Shown here piece by piece: positions 1-13,368 of a stretch of 64,000 nucleotides of DNA. This DNA comes from Lingula anatina. Taxonomy: Eukaryota > Brachiopoda > Lingulata > Lingulida > Lingulidae. Both the position numbers and the translations under genes were made by a program. Numbering within the stretch: position 1 is the first letter of the stretch; each line of letters starts with the position of its first letter. The notes below the pieces were generated by a model. That model was not told the DNA's origin and did no database searches. It worked only from the letters and a program-made list of their open reading frames with translations. The stretch lies in the NCBI RefSeq assembly GCF_001039355.2, contig NW_019774136.1:371171-435170 (forward strand). The letters are read 5' to 3'.

Positions 1-281
1 TATTTGTAAATAAAAGATAATTTTTCATTATTACATTAAATAAACATTTTTCATTCTTTTTCTTCTTTTTTATCTTCCTCTTTTTCTATAGGTTTTTCTT
101 CTTCTTCTTGATTTGTTATTGAAAAGTATTACACTTTGCCTGGATAGAATCACGCGGTATGATTCAAAATGTATTGAAAAAAATCAAATCTTTTAATTTT
201 GATTGCTATATTAAAGCTTATAAAAGAATACACCCCTTCCCCTATTAAGATATAAGAATATGTTAGGTCCAGCCAAATTAA

Positions 282-526
282 GGGTCCATTCCCTCCGATT
301 TTTGGATTGATCTATCTCCCTGGGGAGTCTCACTAAATTGCCATCAACTTAACCGGTTTCAATGTCTGTCACGCCCAGTAAAGCTGTTAGGGGGTAATTG
401 TCTTTACTCCCCCCCATCTGATTCGGTAGGCGTGACAGGCATTTAACCGGTTATGTTGATAGCAATTTAGTGAGACACCCCAGGGAGTTAGACTGATCCA
501 GATGGATCGATCTAAGCATGGGAACA
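282..526. mobile_element. MITE, family A (copy 1)
   Basis: Non-coding inverted-repeat element. The left arm around 318-375 (CTCCCTGGGGAGTCTCACTA and onward to GTCACGCC) is matched as reverse complement by 429-487 (GGCGTGACAGGC onward to CCCCAGGGAG). The ends carry the GGGTCCATTCCC / CATGGGAACACAG motifs and GATCGATC-like subterminal words seen in the copies near 5.5, 39.5 and 40.6 kb. No ORF or transposase is present. It lies in the flank or intron upstream of the GH32 exons. The exact ends are uncertain. Confidence 0.75.
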
Positions 527-670
527 CAGTCTAACGCGGGACAGAAAACTGTACCCCTCGATGTGAAAATGGAGTATTATCTAAAATGGGTGAATTAAAA
601 GCTTCGTGTATGTATGTCTTTCCGTAACAGTGACTTGCTGGGGGCCCACGGGTGCTGCATGGATATGTAT

Positions 671-841
671 TTCAGAAGAAGTGGATCCGCGGACTAACAG
701 ATCCGCGGATCAAATATGGCCGACCCACTAAAAAGCATTGTCGCATAATCACCTTTGGTCTCCCGGCCTATCAAGGATTAGGTGACACTGCTTTTTCAGT
801 GGGTCGACCACATTTAGTCCGCGGAACAGCTGTTCTGAATG
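671..841. mobile_element. MITE, family C (copy 1)
   Basis: Short inverted-repeat element. The left arm (TTCAGAAGAAGTGGATCCGC onward, with ATATGGCCGACCCACT) is mirrored on the right by AGTGGGTCGACC, GTCCGCGG and TGTTCTGAA. A reading frame crosses the element, but it only reads through the repeat arms and is not a gene. Other copies lie at about 3.57 and 13.16 kb. Confidence 0.7.
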
Positions 842-978
842 CGGTGAATATGATAAAATGTCTCCTGAGGTTTGGAATAAAAGATGGTTTTGTCGCATTG
901 CTGTCTTCGTTTATAAAACATGCTTCGTGGTATATTGCACTTTAAACTGGAACTGGACATGTTGCTAAATTATCCAAG

Positions 979-1222
979 AGCTCGTTCCCAATGAATCTAT
1001 CGTTCTACGTAGATCGATTCAACTCTCCAGGGACTCTTGCTGAATGCTACCAGTTTAACATGTTATGAAGACCTACTACTGGCGTTGAGTGGAATGCAGA
1101 AAAGTTGGTAACTATATGCGTTTGTTGGAAACAAAAGCCGTGTTAAACTGTTAATCTGCTAGAGTCCCTGCGAAGGTGAATCGATCTGGGTAGAGCAAAA
1201 GTTTCATTGGGAATGAGCCCCT
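979..1222. mobile_element. MITE, family A-related
   Basis: Inverted-repeat element. The left end GCTCGTTCCCAATGAA is matched by the right end CATTGGGAATGAGCCCC, and AGATCGATTCAACTCTCCAG is mirrored near 1173-1185. A similar internal word (CAGAAAAGYTGGT) recurs in the copy at about 41.0-41.5 kb, which makes this a second subfamily sharing TIRs with family A. It lies about 150 bp upstream of the first visible GH32 exon. Confidence 0.65.
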
Positions 1223-1376
1223 AAACATAACGTAAGGATCAGTCAGTTAAAAGAGTTGAACACTATGGCAGTTTTGTCAGTAGCTTGTTGCCTTGAACGA
1301 TCTCAGAGGGCTATTAAACTAAGGAGACTCTCCCTTTAATCAACAGTATTATTATCGGATATCAATTTTTTTTCAG

Positions 1377-3249
1377 GGGAATTTGACGGGAAAAAGTTTA
1401 CCACTGACCAAACCATGGCCAAAATTTTAGACTTTGGCCCCGACTTCACCGCCATTCAGACGTGGAATAATTATATGGACGATCGATTGTTGATTACGGG
1501 GTGGATGTGGTGAGGCGACAACGTTTTTTTCCTCTGGTTAAAGCTAATAATGGGGCATTTTATGGCTTCTTCAAATATATTATGGGACCCTTTACGGTTT
1601 TACAAAAATCTCAAGTTATTGCTCTTTAAGGTGATACCTAGAGTGGTAAGATCGAATAGTCGACTACGTTAAGTAGTCTTTGTGATATTAACCAAAGAGC
1701 TTTTACATATGCACATTTAGGGAGTACATTTGTTACATCATTTCTACTTAACCCAAGCTATGCCACCATAGTGTCACAATAATATAACTTAAAGAAATGC
1801 AGCAGAGTTTTTCCCCTTTATTTCTTAAAAATGATGTTTGAACAATTTTAAATGTTTTTTCTCCGTGACTTTTGGAATGGAGGGGAAAGTAGGTCAAATA
1901 TACGACCAGAAATTTTTAACAAGGTGCAGTCTAATGCCCTTTTTATGATACCCGATAGATAAATCTGATTTGTTGTTCTTTTTCTTCTAAATCCTTTTGC
2001 ATTACAATGTTATTTGTGCTTTGTATGAAACTGGTACTAGCCATGACATTTGATTTGATTTTTTTAGATTTTATCTCGGAAGATTATTGATCCCTAACTG
2101 ATTTTTTTTAATTTTCTTATTTTGCCCTAGCGTTTGGGAGATGTGTCGGTATCATCCGACGCGGCCTTGGCAGGGGGTCCAGTCCTTAACTCGCGTGCTG
2201 TCTCTGGAGAGGGAAAACGGAGAACTTCTTCTGGTGCAAAAGCCGATCAAAGAAGTCGAAAAATTGAGGACTGGGGTTGTCTGGGAGATAAGAAACGCCA
2301 AGATTTCAACGGTAAGTGACCATAGCTCTTATACTACCCTAACTACCCTAAGTGACTGCTTATACTGTCGGCTTCTTTACCTACTTGATATGTATTGCAA
2401 GCGCCATTTTCATGTGCTTCAGGTTGTGTAAAACATATTTGTTTGTCTAAAACCCAATTTCACTCACTAGCTGCGGGACATTTTGTTGAGCTGGTGCCGT
2501 TCAATATCTTTCAGATCAGTAAAAACCTGCAGGCAAAAAACGTGAGGGGTCGATTGCTAGAAATCATCGTCCAACTCAAACCCAAACCAAAGACTCGAAT
2601 TGTGGGTTTGAAGCTCATGGCTGGTGAAACGGAACACACGGTTGTTGGATACGACCATGTTAATCGGGAAATATTTATAAATAGGTCAATGAGTGGCCAT
2701 ATTGTTCAGGGTAAAGGAATGGGAGTTTTCTACAATGCAAACGTCACCCTGCAGGCGGGCTCGCTTAAACTGCATATGTTTCTTGACTGGTCATCCGTGG
2801 AACTATTCGCCAATGACGGGCGACAAGTGATCACCACACTCATTTTTCCACAGAATGAAACTAGTGATGGCCTTGACGCTTACTGTGAGGGAGAAGATGT
2901 CCACGTGACAAGTATGACGGTTTATCGGTTGAAAACCACGTGGGATAGATATTGGTCTGGCAAAAGTCCAAAGTCAATGAAATTACCGTTTTCAAGAAGC
3001 ACAGATCCCCCTCTCCTAGCAAAAGTTAAGGCAAAGTTTGCTACCAGAAAAAAATCTATAAAATCAGAGTGTCACTTTCTGATCTGTTACATGTACACTG
3101 CTGCTTCAGAAGTTGCCTCGTTGCATTTGTATACTGTTGTAGTGTCATGTGTTTGTTACGGGCTTTTGATGCTTCTATTATTCAAAACATTAGCGACTAT
3201 CCGTTTTAGAAACGTGTTATGGGTTGGTCAACGGCACAACCAAAAATAG
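1377..3249 (+). CDS. Glycoside hydrolase family 32 (invertase/fructosidase-like), 3' part of gene
   Basis: Three exons with consistent phases: 1377-1509, 2131-2311, 2515-3249 (stop TAG). Upstream exons, including those for the catalytic WMNDPNG, RDP and EC motifs of the family, lie outside the window. What is visible matches the last blade of the five-bladed GH32 propeller (FDGKKFT, LDFGPDFTAIQTW, then GWM across the first splice, followed by RPWQGVQSLTRVLSL) and the C-terminal beta-sandwich (LDWSSVELFANDGRQVITT, then LIFPQN). The family hydrolyses sucrose or fructans. After the sandwich there is a basic linker of about 60 aa, a hydrophobic stretch of about 24 residues (YTVVVSCVCYGLLMLLLFKT, roughly 3130-3190) and a short basic tail, which suggests a membrane anchor near the C-terminus. 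GH32 is rare in animals and usually explained by ancient transfer from bacteria; the introns show that it resides in the animal genome. The family call is firm. Substrate and activity are unknown. Confidence 0.85.
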
Positions 3250-3258
3250 ATTCTTATA

Positions 3259-3264
3259 AATAAA
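3259..3264 (+). terminator. Poly(A) signal of the GH32 gene
   Basis: AATAAA begins 10 bp after the GH32 stop codon, which implies a very short 3' UTR. It supports the stop at 3247-3249 as the real gene end. Confidence 0.55.
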
Positions 3265-3573
3265 TTCTCATACATAATGAAAGATTATGTTTACGACTGT
3301 GGTCTTTGAGTTTACTGATCCTTATGGGAGTGAGATTGGAAAATGGGACGTGGAAATATTTTACACTTGATTTCACTTCAGTATTTATAATATATATAAA
3401 TACTAGAATTCTGCTGCACCCAACTGTTTGGGTGCTGAAGAAAATTTCTGCTTTTTTGCTATCGCCACTAAAGCAACGAAAGAAAAAAAATGCAATATAT
3501 CACAAAAGACGATTGCCATGCCAACAGTTTTATGGGAAAGGCTATAACGATGGAGTGACATGACACTGGCTGC

Positions 3574-3800
3574 ATTCACAACAGATGATCCGTGCACTAA
3601 ATATGGCCGACCCCACTTTAAAGCAATGCCTGCTACCTGCTACCCTGCAGGGGTTTATCAATTAACCGAGATTTAATCTGCTAAATTGTGTCTTGTGGCG
3701 CGTGCAGAGCCGGGGAACCCATTAAGAGATTAGGCGCCCTTGCTTTCAAATGGATCCGCCTTATTTGATCCGCGAATCTGTTAGTCCGCAGACAGGAAGA
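3574..3800. mobile_element. MITE, family C (copy 2)
   Basis: The left arm ATTCACAACAGATGATCCG onward to ATGGCCGACCCCACTTTAAA is matched on the right by TGCTTTCAAATGGATCCGCC and GATCCGCGAATCTGTTAGTC as reverse complement. The centre differs from copy 1. The right end is poorly defined. Confidence 0.6.
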
Positions 3801-3886
3801 GTGGTTGGGTGGACTTAAAATAGAGGTTCAATAACACAGTTGAATTCAATTTGGTAAAACACGAGGTTTGTTAACAGTTGGTTATC

Positions 3887-4035
3887 TACCCTCTGCCTAG
3901 CCTCTACCAGGGCCGCAGATTATATGAACTTTTCTCCAATGCAACAATGGACAAATATGCAATGAACGTTAATTAGAGACATATCTGAGAATGTCTGGTG
4001 AAACATCAATATGTGGCCCTGGCAGAGGGTAGAGG
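3887..4035. mobile_element. MITE, family D (copy 1)
   Basis: The ends TACCCTCTGCC/CTACCAGGGCCGCAGATT and TGTGGCCCTGGCAGAGGGTA form terminal inverted repeats. The interior word AGACATATCTGAGA is shared, in opposite orientation, with the copy at 8.13 kb. Another isolated arm (GCGGCCCTGGGAGAGGTTAT) occurs near 4312. Confidence 0.65.
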
Positions 4036-5115
4036 TCAGCTGTTGTAAATTCCATATTATACAGTGCTTTAATTATTCATATGTTTTACATCAGACTGAG
4101 TTGGTGAAAATTTACAGAGATAAATAATAATAATTATAATAAATAGCACAAATAAATAGCAAGAAAATTACGTATATAGGTAGGCATCATCATTACACAT
4201 ACATATAAAGTATTTTATAATCATATAAATTATATAAAGTCTCTCACAGCAGAGAAAAGTGAATTCTAATGGCCAGACACAACTGTAAAAATCTAGTGAA
4301 TAACCAATCCGCGGCCCTGGGAGAGGTTATATCTTAACCACGGTGTCGAAAAACATCGTTCGAATAGAATAATTCCAGTATTATGCAACGGCCGGGCATT
4401 TCACTCACATTATCTGCATATGAAAGAAAATCGTGACCTTCACGCACGCTTGATTTTGTCTGAATACAATCTGAATGGTGATATAACCTGAGTGCAATAT
4501 GGTTGCTCTCCGCCAGTGTCTGTGGCCTGCAGGCATTATTCCTTTATATATAGACATTGTCGCTCAAAAGCTGACTCCCTTGCACGAAATCAATGTTACG
4601 AAAACATGGCATTGTAGCTCTGATATTTTAGACAATGCATCACGATTTGTACGATGCTACGGTTGTTTAACAGAATGCCAAAACTGCACAGGATCATACC
4701 TATGATCCAATATACACATGCATTATGGGTCCTTGGGTCCAGTAAAAGAGTGCACTTAGATTTACACTTTGGGTTATTTGAAGTAGTGTTAACGCTGGAC
4801 GGTTGTATATAATCGATATTTCATTATGCCTTTCCACTTTTATGCATTTCAATGTCCAGCGTAATCCCCATTTAGACAGTTTCAAATTTTGCTTCTGGAT
4901 AGAATCTGCGCGCTGCTGTCGCTATTTTTTTTTTCAGTTAGAGGTTACCTGCTGTATAATTCGTTACAAAAGTTGAACCGAAAATTAATCATATAATCAG
5001 TCATATGAACACATGTAGGACACGTTGTTATTTATAAAGAAAGAGAGGTGATACAAACGTCACTTATCTATACTAAATACAGTGTGAAACGATACAATCC
5101 GCCTGACTGTACTAA

Positions 5116-5117
<2 letters not shown>
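4036..5117. other. Gene-free AT-rich stretch
   Basis: No supportable coding exon. It holds short AT repeats (4120-4240) and one lone family-D arm near 4312-4332. The remaining frames are short and lack splice or family support. Confidence 0.5.

Positions 5118-5184
<67 letters not shown>
5118..5184. repeat. Compound microsatellite (GT)n(GA)n
   Basis: An uninterrupted GT run passes directly into a GA run, together about 67 bp. Confidence 0.97.
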
Positions 5185-5189
<5 letters not shown>

Positions 5190-5508
5190 TGTCGCTGCAA
5201 ATAAAGAGGTCAGCTGAAGCAAATACAAGTAAAATTTGAATTAAGGAAGTTCTTAATTCACATGTATTACATTTGTTCTTGCTATTTACACTTGTTCTAT
5301 AACGCTGCTTTTACACGCAATTAGATAACCAAACTCATAGTGACGTCTTATGCTTCATTGTCAAACGGGTGTAAACTAAAGATGATCGGTAATATTATTT
5401 AAACCGTGGCATTAACCACATAGGTTAACATCCCAAGAGGATAAATTCGCTTTCTTTACACTGTTATTTCTATGACCAATATCCATGTATATTTCGGTCT
5501 TTTTAAGA

Positions 5509-5763
5509 CTGGGTTCCCATGCCTAGATCGATCTAACAGGATCGATCTATCTCCAACGGGTTTCTCGCTAAATTACTTTTAACTAAACGGCTAAGATGTC
5601 TGGCACGCCTACTGAAGCCGCTTAACGATAGTTAATTACACCCTAACAGCTTCAGTGGGCGTGCGAAACATCTAAGCCGCTTAATTTGATAGCAATTTAG
5701 TGAGAATCCCCTTGGAGATAGATTGATCCAATGTTAGTACGATAGGCTCTGGGAATGGTCCCT
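5509..5763. mobile_element. MITE, family A (copy 2)
   Basis: Left end ACTGGGTTCCCATG with AGATCGATC; right end CTGGGAATGGTCCCTAAG. The internal arms CTCGCTAAATTAC and GCAATTTAGTGAG, and GGCACGCCTACTGAAGC and GCTTCAGTGGGCGTGC, are reverse complements. Same architecture as copy 1 and the golgin-intron copies. Confidence 0.75.
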
Positions 5764-6512
5764 AAGTGTGCCCGTCCCGGGCACTATTATCCCAGTTCCC
5801 TCTATTTGGTATGACTAGAAAGCGTAAACATAGTTGTAACAAAGAACTGAGGCCATTAGATTATGTAATCTCGGGGTGGGTCAGAGCTAGGGATTATATC
5901 GGATATAATTCCCTGGTCAGAGATAAAATCAAGTTCAGATATTATATTAGCATCAGGTATGTCCTGTCCTTAGCTACATGTACATATGACGTAGGTAGAC
6001 CATATAAAACTAGCACTCGTGAGAACGCAGACCTCTGTCAAGACAGCTAAATTTTTGAAATCAAGGGATCCCCGCCACAATCTAACCAGTACTAAGACGT
6101 ACATTTCTGATTTATCCTGAATGTTTTTTTTTATTTTTATCAAAATAGACCCATAATTTTTGGAGGTTAGTTGTTACATGAAACTGACAAACCAACAGAG
6201 ACAAAAACATGACAGGAAGTAGTCCTTGGCGCTTGATAACATAATTAGACAATACGTTTATTATTACAGAAATATTTGTTTATATTCTTTATATATGTAT
6301 ACCGACAAAAAACTACAACATGTTAAAAGAAAATGGGAAAATATTGATCGCATATTGCAACTTAATTAACAAGCTGATGATATACCTCTTAGAATTTCAA
6401 TTGTAAGGTTAACAACATGAATTGTCAATCTCTATTTTCTACCCGTTTATGCAATACTGTAACTGTACAACCTTTTTTTTTACTGAGAGAGAAAGAGAGT
6501 CCAAGTATGTAA

Positions 6513-6513
<1 letters not shown>
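5764..6513. other. Gene-free stretch
   Basis: No exon could be supported. A 94-codon frame at 5766-6050 has no recognisable domain and begins at the edge of a MITE. Confidence 0.45.

Positions 6514-6550
<37 letters not shown>
6514..6550. repeat. (GT)n microsatellite
   Basis: Pure GT dinucleotide run of about 37 bp. Confidence 0.95.
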
Positions 6551-6551
<1 letters not shown>

Positions 6552-6689
6552 TGTTTGTGTGCGATTCATAAGCCAAAAACTGTAATATTGTATATTTATT
6601 TGCTACTGAATAAAAAAAATCCTCTTTGATCGCATCTGACCCGAACTGTCTGAATTCCCCGTGATAAAATTTCTGTGATTTTAAGTTTG

Positions 6690-8130
<1,441 letters not shown>

Positions 8131-8281
8131 TACGTACCCTCTACCAGGGCCACAGATTGAATTTTCACTATATATCCACAGATATGTCTCTGGTTAAATT
8201 GACGTTTATTCTCTGTGCTGTACGCATCAGAGAAACTGTCCACATAAGAAAAAACTGCAGCCCCTGTAGAGGGTACGTGTA
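8131..8281. mobile_element. MITE, family D (copy 2), in the 3' UTR of the lipase gene
   Basis: The left end TACGTACCCTCTACCAGGGC is matched by the right end GCCCCTGTAGAGGGTACGT. The interior CAGATATGTCTCTGGTTAAA corresponds to the 3.9-kb copy in inverse orientation. It lies 33 bp past the stop codon of the minus-strand lipase gene. Confidence 0.7.
8205..8210 (-). terminator. Candidate poly(A) signal of the ABHD6-like gene
   Basis: TTTATT on the plus strand reads AATAAA on the minus strand, about 100 bp past the stop codon at 8314. It lies inside the family-D MITE. Confidence 0.45.
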
Positions 8282-8313
8282 CCTAAGAAGCGTGTTTGTT
8301 GGCTCCAGTGACG

Positions 8314-9227
8314 TTATAGGGAAGACTTGGGTGTTGTGCCACGTGTAGAGTCCAGAACGCTGTCCACCACAATTTGCGGACATTCAACGTTTAAAGAGTG
8401 ACCCTTGTTCTTTATTATCGTTATCTTGCTCCTGGGAGACACCTTTTCTATGACTTCCGTACCTGAGACGTGAACGATCTGGAAGACATATTACAACTTA
8501 CTGATAGTAAATACACAGATAATGTTTTTTCAGAGGTACAAAAATAAGAACACCTGAGCCCAAATGGCTTACTACTACATGTACATGTCAAACAAATGAA
8601 TAAATTAAGTCATGGCGTTGGAGAATATAATATTCTAATTATCAAGCACTGGGAATATCTTAAGCACAAGGTTTGTAGAGACGATGAATGCACTTGTATA
8701 TGCAAACTTGTAAAAGCTCAGGGAAAACTCACCTGGTCTTGGTCACCCCAAAGGACATGAACGGGGACCGTTATCTTGGGAAGAGAGGTCTCCAGTGCTG
8801 TCCGGTTCTCATGCTTCCCCAGCGCAAAATACACTAGAAAACAATAATGTGTGCTCTGAGAAGGCCTACACTCAGGCATTCAGACAGCAATGAAAATCTA
8901 TCTGGCTTTTAAGTTTAAGGAAGCATTTTAATTTGGATCGATCGAAATCTGCTGGGATTCTCTGTAAAATGCAGTCAATGTTATCAGCTCAATTGTCTGC
9001 CATGCCTCAAAGTGCTGTATTTGGGATGACCTTGATACTTTTAAATAAAATCAACGTTGGTGAGAAGACGGTGTGGTGTAGACCTATATATAGACTATAT
9101 AGATGTGAAATATTACGAATGATAAATGCTGAAACCAATTTGCCACAATTCTTGGCATTTTAGCATCAAATTAAAACAACTGTTTATTTACCTAACAAAA
9201 TTGCAAAAAAAAAAAAAATAATAATAA

Positions 9228-9262
<35 letters not shown>

Positions 9263-11020
9263 AATTATAATAAATAAATTAAAAATAATAAAAATAAAAA
9301 ACAACCAAGTATGCAGTCATGAATTTAACTCACATTTGCCGAAAAAAGCTTCATGCCGCCTTCTCAACTCTGCTATGCCTTCCAAGAGCTGAAAAAAAAT
9401 TTAAAAAAAATTCACTGAAATAGCATTTCATCGTCTCTTGAGTAAAGATGGAAAAAAGTAAACAGTTTTTGAAGGGTCTCTGCACTTTTTGAGGGGGGTG
9501 GGTGGTCATGTGATGGAAGGCAAAATACTTCATGCTTCGAAAGTAAAAACACATTTCAGAAACGATTTACTTTGTCATGTAGGCCTATATGATTTTTTTT
9601 CTTTATTCCAAATGTATAAATTAAGAATACAAATAATAAATTTCACATTTAACAATTTCACCAATGCCTGTGATATATCGAAAAATAAAAACCCTAGTAA
9701 AACAACTTAAGGACAGAGAGATAGAAAAATACCCACAACGCGTGGATATTCTCGTTTTTCCACGGAACACTGGTCAAGCATATACTGGACGGCCTCGGGA
9801 CTGAAGGCGTCTTGTAAGGCCGTGGTCCTCCCAGCCTTGGCGTCCGCAATCATGGTGCTGGGAGTCGGCGTCTTCACTGTGAAGCAGAAAACATACTGCT
9901 TTAACGTGCATTCTGACAAGAATTTGTAAGGGACAGTTCGCAGTGAATGTTATCGGCCTAGCTACGAAATCCACGGGGACTTTCGAAGTATGCAGTCAGA
10001 TTGACACATCTGTCTGTTTAATTACCACGATAGCCTGGAACGCTCTTACAGTCTTTTTCTTCTTCTTCCATGTGTAGAAATTAATTTGCAAAAAGTTTAT
10101 TAAAGAAATAACAATGCAATATAAAAGTAAAGAAATGAAAATAGAGAAAAGAAAAGCTTACTCAATGGACACAGTAAGGTGACAGTGGCGACATCTTCCG
10201 GGTACATGGCGGCGTAGTTCCCAACAATAGCTCCGCCCATGGATTGACCAATGATAAGGAATGGCTTCTGCAGACCCACCGTGTCCACAAACTGAACATA
10301 ATACGTACGTGAAAACCAGTACAATTTACAATATCATTTAATGCTTATTTCAGTCAATGTTAACTATATTTTAGTTGCCACATAGAGACAAGAAATAAAT
10401 GTAAAACAATTCTCTTATGGTACCTTTTACTGAAAGAGCGCGATTGAGCGACTGGAAAAGTAATTTCTTTCTAATAAGAAGGCGGAGAGGCTTGTACCTC
10501 CGAGACGAGGGGGGGGGGGAGAGAGAGGGCATGGGTTCCATGCTATCCAGTGTGCCCTCACCCAGTTCCGTTATTGATAACAATATAAACTCGCCCACCT
10601 TTTTGACCGTCTGTGCTTGATTTCGAATGCTGGGATCATCTGGATAATCTGTACTGTCGCCATGACCCAGTAGGTCTACAGCAATGGCGTGCCGTTCGGC
10701 CGGGAGACGCTAAAAATAGTACAAACAACGATCTGACGACATATCTATACCCGCCCCAAAACGTTTAGCAACAACTTTACTTTGAATAATTAAAAATGGC
10801 CATATGAGCTAGAGTAAATATTTCGACCAATTATTGATGGATAATGCACTCACCATTCATTACTTTTTTTTTTACATAAACTGAAGGTTTTTCCACTACA
10901 TTACATCGTTTTTTAATTACTGAAAAACAATTACAATTTCCGAACTCTTTTTGGTCTAGTATATATACTGAATGCGTATATAACGGTAAGGTCAAAATTT
11001 GATAATTGCAAGGTTTGTAT

Positions 11021-11051
<31 letters not shown>

Positions 11052-13326
11052 TTCATAACTTGTCAATTTATTATTATTTTTGCAAATTTTGCTTGATCTT
11101 TATGAATCTTTTCAATCTAGAATGGACCTCACACCCGAGAGGAGCATACATGTACTACCCCAAGGTACGTCACACCTAGCACTAACGTATGACAAAAACT
11201 GCCCATGCGCAGACAAACTCAAGGGGGTCCTTCGCCTTACGTCGTATAGATTTACGTCTCGAGTACGCAGGCAAACATTGGTGTACCAGAACGTTCGCAT
11301 ACCCGGATGGAGACAAAACGATTTGGGCATGTTTAAAAACAATTTCACACGCTGTTTGTATCTTCATTCAGGCCCGTAGCCAGGGGGCTCGGGAGGTTCG
11401 AAAGAACCGCCCCTTTTGTCAGGAAAAGGTCCATTTTGGGTAAAATTTTATCTAGGTACACACAAGTTTTATTGTTAAAGGTCCACGTTTTCAGAAAACG
11501 AGCCCCCCTTTTAAATTTGCTGGCTACGGGCCTGTGACATTTTTAAAAATACGCTGGAAATAGTGTTATTTCACACGCTCAGAGTGTGTATAATTGGTGT
11601 CACATACGAAACTCCTAAGAACCAGGCCTGTGCAATGATATGGGCTGTTTGCAGTGAGATTGTTTGAAGCGAAATCTGACTCATCCAATAAATGAAAATC
11701 CATCGCAAATTCCTTGCTCAAAGACATACAGGGAGTATCATCGGCACTAAAGAGTCCACGAAGCAGAATTTGACCGCGCGTTTGATACATTGTACCTTTA
11801 ACATACCGTCCAAATGATTGCCTTCAATGAACTTAATATTTGTCCCCTTAAAACACTTCCACGTCATCTGTTTCTTTTCTGACTTCACACTAGCAAATCC
11901 ACTTACCAAGGTAACATTTTTAATGACCTCTCAGCCTTGGAGCGTCAAACAAATAACACGTGTATAGCGTGTAAAAGCCAGGATACATCTGTCATTTACG
12001 ATCCTGCATTTCTTTAAGGATACAGAAGGGAAAAAATTAAATAGCGGATGCAGTTTTACGTTTAAGTGTTTATGTCGTAATTGATAAATGACTCAAGGCT
12101 GAAAACGTTTCAAAATGTCGTAAAATAACGAGCGTCTGAAAGAGAAAATTTTCGTAATTAGGCAAGAAATATTTATTCGTCTTATTATACTGAGAATGCC
12201 GGTTCTCGTTTACTTGGCCCAGAAGTTATATACAGTGGTAAGTTTCTCAAGCGAGCTATACAAATAAATAAATAAATAAATAAATAAATAGGTCTTCTTC
12301 GTGAAACCATTATAACCAAATGGAGGACGGGTTTTCAGATACACGGACCCCCAGTTTCGTTACTCCAGTCCCTGGCTTACCTTTAAAACAAACAGCCAGT
12401 TCTCCTTCTCTCCTGTAAAGCCGTGGACAAACAGGAGTGACGGTCGTTCTGTGGTCGGTGTCCCCTTCTCCAGGTAAGCGAAATTGTGTGGTCCGACTTG
12501 TTGTCTCTTCGCTTCGACCCCGGCTTCCTTATAATATTGTCTAGGACATAAAATTACGAGTACAAGCTCAATGTCTAATTATAAGACCAAGTTTTCTGTT
12601 ACATTTGATTCATGTTGAGTATGATTCATCAGACTGCATCGCATATTATTGCAAAATGTAAAAGTGATAAGAGTTAAACACAGGGTACACATTTTTTTTA
12701 AGGTAGGGCAACGTCTAGGTGATTTGATTTGAGCGTCCAATTAACAAATACGAAAAATGCAGTAGATCGCAAGAGAGACGAGTTTTTCATAAGTCGGCGT
12801 AAACACTTTCTCATATCACAGAGGTTTGTATTAAAAGCCTGCATTGTGCGTGATGCACCCACAACCACTACCTGTATACGGCTGCTTAATACAAATCGTG
12901 TGTCACATCTTGTTTTTCTTCGACTCTACTCAGGAGAATAACCCCCACCCCGCAACCCCCAAATTTGTAACAGCAGAATGTAACCCCCCCATTCCTCCCC
13001 AAATTTCCCGAAATTACTGGAGGACATAGAGAGACCTCACCCTAGGAAGTGATATGAACAAGAAATGTATCCCCCGCCCCAAGGACGTGACAGGAGGATA
13101 GGGAAAGCAATCCCCATGTCTATCTGTCTGTCTGTCTGTCTGACTGCCTGTCTCTCTGGGCGCATTCAAAGTAGTAGACTAGCTAGTCCGAGGGTCAAAT
13201 ATGGCGCCCCACTACAAAGCTTGCCATCCAATCCGCCAATAGACACTGAATCGATTCCCTGTGGGGAAATATTCAAGTGGGTCGTCATATTTGACCCTGG
13301 GACTAGTTAGTCCACTGTTCTGAATA

Positions 13327-13368
<42 letters not shown>

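Noticed and set aside
652-945. 97-codon frame upstream of GH32
   Set aside because: It reads through a MITE with inverted arms and has no GH32 or other family motif.
2134-2319. Alternative frame across GH32 exon 2
   Set aside because: The other frame carries the GH32 motif and joins both neighbours in phase.
1377-3249. Bacterial contamination as explanation for GH32
   Set aside because: Conserved GH32 sequence is interrupted by two GT-AG introns with matching phases, and the neighbours are animal repeats.
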